Below are positions 12,841 to 16,646 of a stretch of 16,646 nucleotides of DNA, in pieces. Within the stretch, counting starts at the first letter, position 1. Every line of letters starts with the position of its first letter. The stretch is from positions 1 to 16,646 of the forward strand of contig CAVSZK010000014.1 in the NCBI GenBank assembly GCA_963732415.1. Reading direction: 5' to 3'. Made by a program: the position numbers and the translations under genes. The DNA comes from RPQJ01 sp963732415. GTDB lineage: Bacteria; Pseudomonadota; Gammaproteobacteria; Steroidobacterales; Steroidobacteraceae. The notes below the pieces were generated by a model. That model worked only from the letters and a program-made list of their open reading frames with translations. It was not told where the DNA came from and did no database searches.

Positions 12841-14012
12841 CGGGCGCCCCAGCGGGCCGGTTGGCGCACCGCACGGCCGAGCAGCGGCAGTCCGACCAGC
12901 AAGGGCACGGCAATGAATGCCAGCAGCGGCACCATGCCCTGAGCCCATGCCCCGGCACTGGCACCACCCAACCATTGGCCCTGCTGCACCGGCAGGTAGT
13001 GGGTGTAGGGCAACAGGCCGCCCCACCACTGCGCGACCTCACCCATCGAAGAACGCGGATAGGAAAAGCCGCTGAAAGCCAGGCCGGTCGCGACGTAGAA
13101 GCCGGTCACGCTCAGTGCCCTGCGCAGGTTGAGCGTGAGGCCGACCAGCATGACCGCGACCGCAACTGACACGATCATCAGCACCGCGATCGCCACCACC
13201 CACAGCACCAGGCTGCCGGCCGGCGGCCAACCGCGCCAACCGGCAAACGTGATCACGAGGCCCACCGACAACAGCAGGTAGATCAGCCCCAGCGGCGCGA
13301 GCTTGCCGATCAGGGCACGCGGCAGGCTGCCGCCTGCGCTGGCGAGCCAGGCATCGACGGTGCGGTCGCGGAACTCTCGGCCGAGTGCCGAGACGGCAGC
13401 AATGACGCAGAACAGGTGCAGCGCCACAGGCAGCAGCATGCCCGCGAAGTAGGCTTCGTAAGACAGGCTGGGGTTGAACAGTGTGCGCAGGTCAGCCCGT
13501 ACGCCGTTGAGACGCATTTCAGCCTGGGCGAAACCGCCGCCGAAGTGGGCCTCGCTGGCGACCAGGCGCTCGACCGCCATCGAGGTGACGGCCGCGCGGA
13601 CGTCGCCGCCAATGGTGCCGGCGACGAGCGAGAACTGCGCGTTGTCGTACAGCACCACCGGCTGTGGCGCATGGCGCAACCGGTCGCGCTCCCAATTGGC
13701 CGGAATGTGCACGATGCCGTAGACGGCCCCTCTGCGCACCACCGATCTGGCGGCCTCGAGGCTCGGCGGTTGCGCCGTCACGGCGAGCCCGCGCATTGAC
13801 GCCAGTCGGCGGACCAGTTCGCGCGAGCCGCTGCTGTGGTCCTGATCGACGACCGCGATGGGCAGGCCCGTCGGGATTCCGCTCGAGAACATCCACAGCA
13901 GAAGCACGAGCGTCGCCACCGGGAACCACAGCAGCAACGCCAGGTCCCACGGCTGCCCGCCCAGGTGCTGAAGCTCGCGCGCCACCACGGCACGCAGGCT
14001 GGTGGTTGCCAT
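12837..14012 (-). CDS. ABC-2 type transporter permease (YhhJ/YbhR-like), first of pair
   Basis: This encodes a 391-residue inner-membrane permease. The N-terminal helix LALLLWFPVATLVLLLWMFS leads into a periplasmic domain containing LPIAVVDQDHSSGSRELVRR. Further helices include LPVALHLFCVIAAVSALG, LAPLGLIYLLLSVGLVITFA, LWVVAIAVLMIVSVAVAVML and the segment TGLAFSGFSYPRSSM typical of ABC-2 permeases. The ATG at 14012 lies 2 bp after the stop of the HlyD-like gene, and the 3' end overlaps the second permease by 4 bp. It resembles its neighbour in topology, so the pair probably arose by an old duplication. It lacks a nucleotide-binding domain, and no ATPase gene lies between it and the fusion protein, where many relatives have one. 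Confidence 0.9.
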   Translation of the reverse strand: MATTSLRAVVARELQHLGGQPWDLALLLWFPVATLVLLLWMFSSGIPTGLPIAVVDQDHSSGSRELVRRLASMRGLAVTAQPPSLEAARSVVRRGAVYGIVHIPANWERDRLRHAPQPVVLYDNAQFSLVAGTIGGDVRAAVTSMAVERLVASEAHFGGGFAQAEMRLNGVRADLRTLFNPSLSYEAYFAGMLLPVALHLFCVIAAVSALGREFRDRTVDAWLASAGGSLPRALIGKLAPLGLIYLLLSVGLVITFAGWRGWPPAGSLVLWVVAIAVLMIVSVAVAVMLVGLTLNLRRALSVTGFYVATGLAFSGFSYPRSSMGEVAQWWGGLLPYTHYLPVQQGQWLGGASAGAWAQGMVPLLAFIAVPLLVGLPLLGRAVRQPARWGAR

Positions 14013-14014
14013 CG

Positions 14015-15010
14015 TCAGCGCGGCGCGACCAGCACCGACATGCCGGGTCGCAGGCCTGCGACGGGCGCCTGCGGTCGGGCCCGGACCTCGAAGGTGCGCA
14101 CGTCGTAGCCGCTCGACTGGCGGGTGGCGCGCCACGTGGCGTAATCACCGCGCGGGCTGATGGTGTCGATCACGAAGCGAACCGGCTGGTTGCCAAGCGC
14201 GGGCACCTTGCCGTCAAGCGGGGCGCCGATCTTGATGCCGGCGAAATCGTCTTCGCGGATGTTGAAGACGACCCAGATATCGCCCAGGTCGACCAGCGTC
14301 AGGATCGGAAAGCCCGCGCCGGCGAGTTCGCCCGGGTGCAGCACGACCTTGTCGACCTCGGCCGCGAGCGGTGATTTGAGGACTAGATCGATCGCCGCCG
14401 CATCAACCTCGGCGACGCCGCCTGCAGCCTGTCGCGCGACTGCGCCGGCGGCCAGCCTCTCCTGTGGCCGCGCGCCGCTGAGCGCGGCGTCGTACTGCGC
14501 TTTGGCCGCGAGCGCTGTTTCGAGCGCGACCTTGTAGTTCGTCTGCGCCTCGTCATTACGTTGCAACGAGACCAGGCCTTCCTCATAGAGTGCGTTCAAG
14601 CGGCGGTAGGTCTTGTCGGCCAGTTCGGCGGCGGCGGCTGCCTTGTCCCACATCGCCCTGGCAACGCGGACATCTTCGTTCCGCGCACCGACCTCGACCA
14701 AATCGCGCTTTGCATCGGCAGCGTCCCGCGCAGCGCCGGCCTGCGCGAGCCTGGCGCGCACCTCCGGGCTGTCGAGCGTGACGAGCACCTCTCCAGCCTG
14801 CACGGCCTGGCCCTCGTGCACGGTAAGAGTTGCGATGCGGGCCGAAATTTTTGGTGCGACGTTGATCGTTCGCGCCTCGACCTGGCCCTGCAAAGGCACG
14901 GCCGCCGGATGGTAGGCTAACCAGAGGCCCCAGCCGATGAAGACCAATACGCCGAGCAGGATCAGGGCCCGGGCTGAGCGCGCAGCAGTGCCTTGCCGAT
15001 TTATGGTCAT
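14015..15010 (-). CDS. HlyD family membrane fusion protein (periplasmic adaptor)
   Basis: This encodes a 331-residue adaptor linking an inner-membrane pump to a TolC-like channel. An N-terminal anchor helix (LILLGVLVFIGWGLWLAYHP) precedes the first lipoyl half (GQVEARTINVAPKISARIAT, then VHEGQAVQAGEVLVTLDS). A long coiled-coil hairpin follows (about residues 82-200, Ala/Arg/Glu-rich with LYEEGLVSLQRNDEAQ at the turn). The second lipoyl half is LKSPLAAEVDKVVLHPGELA, with the beta-barrel segment LGDIWVVFNIREDDF. It resembles YbhG/YhiI-type adaptors. It starts 2 bp after the TolC-like gene stop and is followed by two permeases, so the complex is complete except for a visible energy-coupling ATPase. 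Confidence 0.93.
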   Translation of the reverse strand: MTINRQGTAARSARALILLGVLVFIGWGLWLAYHPAAVPLQGQVEARTINVAPKISARIATLTVHEGQAVQAGEVLVTLDSPEVRARLAQAGAARDAADAKRDLVEVGARNEDVRVARAMWDKAAAAAELADKTYRRLNALYEEGLVSLQRNDEAQTNYKVALETALAAKAQYDAALSGARPQERLAAGAVARQAAGGVAEVDAAAIDLVLKSPLAAEVDKVVLHPGELAGAGFPILTLVDLGDIWVVFNIREDDFAGIKIGAPLDGKVPALGNQPVRFVIDTISPRGDYATWRATRQSSGYDVRTFEVRARPQAPVAGLRPGMSVLVAPR

Positions 15011-15012
15011 GG

Positions 15013-16386
15013 CTAGAGTCGCACCTCTGCGCGCTGCATGAATTCATGGAAACGTCCCAGCTGGCCCGACGCTTCGAGCAAGGCACCGAGCGCGATCACG
15101 AACTCGTACGCTATTTGCGCCCGTCCGGTCTCGACACGAATCAGGCTGCTGCGCGCCTCGTTGACGTCGATCGCCACCGACTGGCCCTCCTCGAAGGACC
15201 GCTCGCGCAAACGCAAGTTCTCACGCGCCAGGTCCACCGACGAATCGAACAACAGAAACTGCTCGCGGGCCTGGCCGAGACGAAGCCACGCGGTTTCAAC
15301 GGCATCCTGGATGCCGTTGACCATCTCGGCCTCGAGTGCGTCCACCTGCGCCTTCTGCGCCCGTGCCGCACCTACTTTGCTGGCACGGTCTTCGCGGCTA
15401 AATAGCTTGATGTTGATTCCGATACCGGCGATCCAGTCGGGCTCGATCGGCGTCAGGTAATTGGTGATCAGGTTGTACTGACCAAACGCAAACACCTGCG
15501 GCAGGTAGTCTGACTTGGCGACCGCGAGGCCCTGATCGACGGCCTGACCCTTGGACTTGATCAGCGCCAGCGTCGGATTCGCGAGCTCAGCGTCGCGCAG
15601 CCAGACGGCCAGTGGTTCGACGGGCGAGGTAACGACGAACAGTGGCGTGATTGACTGCGGTGTATTGGTACTGCGAAGTAGACGGGCCAGCGAGGCTTCG
15701 GCTGATTCCCGCTCCCGCTGCGCCTTGACCAGTTCGCGCGCCACTTCGTCCCGCGCCACCTGTGCAGACAGTCGCTCGACGGCACTGATTTGCCCTTGCG
15801 CCTCAAAACTGCGCGAGCGGGCAAGCTGACGATCGGCCTGCTCGAGCTGATTCTGGCGCAGGCCCTCGACGACAGCAGCCAGGCGCAGACCGAAATAGCG
15901 AGCAATCAGCTGGAAATCGAGCCGCTCCTCAGTCTCCTGTAACTCAGCATGGGCGCCCGCAAGCTCGGCCTCGCGCAATTTCTGGGCCGCCCCGATTTTG
16001 CCGCCGGTAAAAATCGGCCAGGTCATCAGAACCGAGCTGCGCGGGCCGTCGAAGTCGTAGTCGTAGGCGTTGACGCCGATCGGCAGTGCACTCAGGTCGA
16101 AGGTCTTGCGGCCGTAGACCTGGGTCGCATTCAGCGTGAGCTCGGGATATCCCAGGGTCTCGACCGCCTTGACCTCGAACTCCTGCCGGCTGACGTTGGC
16201 TTTGGCAGCCCTGAGCTTGTCGGACTCGGCATGCAGCGCGGCGTACGCATCGTCGAAACTAAGGTCTTCGCTGCCGTGCGCCGCCCGTGCCCAGCCACCG
16301 AGCATGCTGGACGCAACGACCAGCGCCAGAACGCCCCGCAACCTGCGGATGCGCGCTAGCGGCGGAGGAACTGACGGCGCACTCAA
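15013..16386 (-). CDS. TolC-like outer-membrane efflux protein
   Basis: This encodes a 457-residue outer-membrane channel. A signal peptide (RLRGVLALVVASSMLGGWAR, cleavage near AHGS) is followed by two repeated helical-barrel units. The first contains LSFDDAYAALHAESDKLRAA, YPELTLNATQVYG, and WPIFTGGKIGAAQKLREAEL. The second contains ANPTLALIKSKGQAVDQGLA, YLPQVFAFGQYNLITNYLTP and a coiled-coil region ending in ALGALLEASGQLG. This matches TolC/OEP proteins in length and layout. The TTG at 16386 is chosen because GGAGG lies 6 nt upstream; the frame upstream overlaps the preceding small gene and is not protein-like. It would form the outer-membrane exit of the tripartite pump with the HlyD-like adaptor. 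Confidence 0.92.
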   Translation of the reverse strand: MSAPSVPPPLARIRRLRGVLALVVASSMLGGWARAAHGSEDLSFDDAYAALHAESDKLRAAKANVSRQEFEVKAVETLGYPELTLNATQVYGRKTFDLSALPIGVNAYDYDFDGPRSSVLMTWPIFTGGKIGAAQKLREAELAGAHAELQETEERLDFQLIARYFGLRLAAVVEGLRQNQLEQADRQLARSRSFEAQGQISAVERLSAQVARDEVARELVKAQRERESAEASLARLLRSTNTPQSITPLFVVTSPVEPLAVWLRDAELANPTLALIKSKGQAVDQGLAVAKSDYLPQVFAFGQYNLITNYLTPIEPDWIAGIGINIKLFSREDRASKVGAARAQKAQVDALEAEMVNGIQDAVETAWLRLGQAREQFLLFDSSVDLARENLRLRERSFEEGQSVAIDVNEARSSLIRVETGRAQIAYEFVIALGALLEASGQLGRFHEFMQRAEVRL

Positions 16387-16421
16387 GGCAAGCCTCCGTT
16401 TGGGTCGTAAATCGACCGCTC

Positions 16422-16640
16422 TCAATGACCAGCGATCATGAACGTCATGGACATGTCCAGGAAGACGCCGGCAAATGTCATGCAGATGCCGCCGATGAAC
16501 AACGCCAGCGTCCTGGCGTAGTACCGATCGGCTTCGCCGCGCGGGTAGCCGTGATTCAGAATCCGGAAGACCGCCCAGATCAGGCAGACCGTGCCGAACA
16601 GCACGCAAGCGCCGATGAAATAGGCGAGCGCCATCCCCAT
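16422..16640 (-). CDS. Small two-helix membrane protein (possibly 5'-truncated by window)
   Basis: This encodes 72 residues with two hydrophobic segments, LAYFIGACVLFGTVCLIWAV (about residues 5-24) and ALFIGGICMTFAGVFLDMSM (about 46-65), joined by a charged loop with YPRGEADRYYART. I do not recognise a named family. The Met at 16640 is close to the window edge and the frame remains open to the edge, so an upstream start or longer protein is possible; a Met two codons later is also available. It ends 35 bp before the TolC-like gene on the same strand and may head the exporter operon as an accessory inner-membrane subunit; that role is inferred from position only. Confidence 0.65.
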   Translation of the reverse strand: MGMALAYFIGACVLFGTVCLIWAVFRILNHGYPRGEADRYYARTLALFIGGICMTFAGVFLDMSMTFMIAGH

Positions 16641-16646
16641 CGGATT

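Noticed and set aside
12841..13029. Upstream extension of the second permease
   Set aside because: It lies inside the first permease in another frame; the ATG at 12840 gives the expected 4-bp overlap and a proper N-terminal helix.
16387..16608. Upstream extension of the TolC-like protein
   Set aside because: It overlaps the small membrane protein gene and lacks protein-like composition; TTG at 16386 has a strong ribosome-binding site and signal peptide.
1..16646. CRISPR array, insertion sequence or complete tRNA/rRNA gene
   Set aside because: No regularly spaced repeats, no transposase frame with terminal inverted repeats, and only 3' fragments of a tRNA were found.

Overview
This is a GC-rich proteobacterial window, most like a beta- or gammaproteobacterium such as a xanthomonad relative. 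That placement rests on composition and on the families present (DUF2092, HlyD/TolC/ABC-2 exporter, HigBA); no ribosomal or core marker is present to confirm it. Most genes lie on the minus strand.

Left part (1-8771). A direct repeat frames about 7.35 kb. Copy 1 (1-630, truncated by the window edge) and copy 2 (7982-8771) differ by three base changes and one 160-bp deletion in copy 1. Each copy carries a RelE/Gp49-like toxin with its XRE-like antidote. Each ends in a 33-nt fragment matching the 3' end of a tRNA-Gly gene, with a pair of GTGTGA direct repeats exactly 53 nt further on. This looks like tandem attachment-site remnants of integrative elements. Copy 2 is an intact toxin-antitoxin (TA) operon with a sigma70-type promoter and a palindromic operator. 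Copy 1 lost the toxin's N-terminal half, the -10 box and most of the operator, leaving an orphan antitoxin. An unrelated HigBA module (719-1290) lies just inside copy 1.

Cargo between the repeats. An AraC-type regulator (4178-5248, minus) sits between two related envelope gene sets. The leftward set is a DUF2092 protein, a small Gly/Pro/Val-rich secreted protein and a glutathione-transferase-like protein, preceded by a probable remnant of a third small protein. The rightward set is a second DUF2092 protein, a small Ala/Asn/Pro-rich secreted protein with a conserved C-terminus, and a membrane-anchored protein of unknown function. A decayed C-terminal piece of a bestrophin-like/DUF4239 membrane protein abuts repeat copy 2.

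Right part (8872-16640, minus). One tightly packed operon, read right to left, encodes a small two-helix membrane protein, a TolC-like outer-membrane factor, an HlyD-like membrane fusion protein, two ABC-2-type permeases, a patatin-like lipoprotein and an exported M20 amidohydrolase. Joints overlap by 4-17 bp or are 2 bp apart, except the 35-bp gap before tolC. No ATP-binding subunit is encoded in the visible part. The likely picture is a tripartite efflux or export machine co-produced with two envelope hydrolases.

The best candidates for something undescribed are the duplicated DUF2092/small-secreted-protein sets around an AraC regulator, the exporter-patatin-M20 operon, and the tRNA-Gly/TA repeat architecture.
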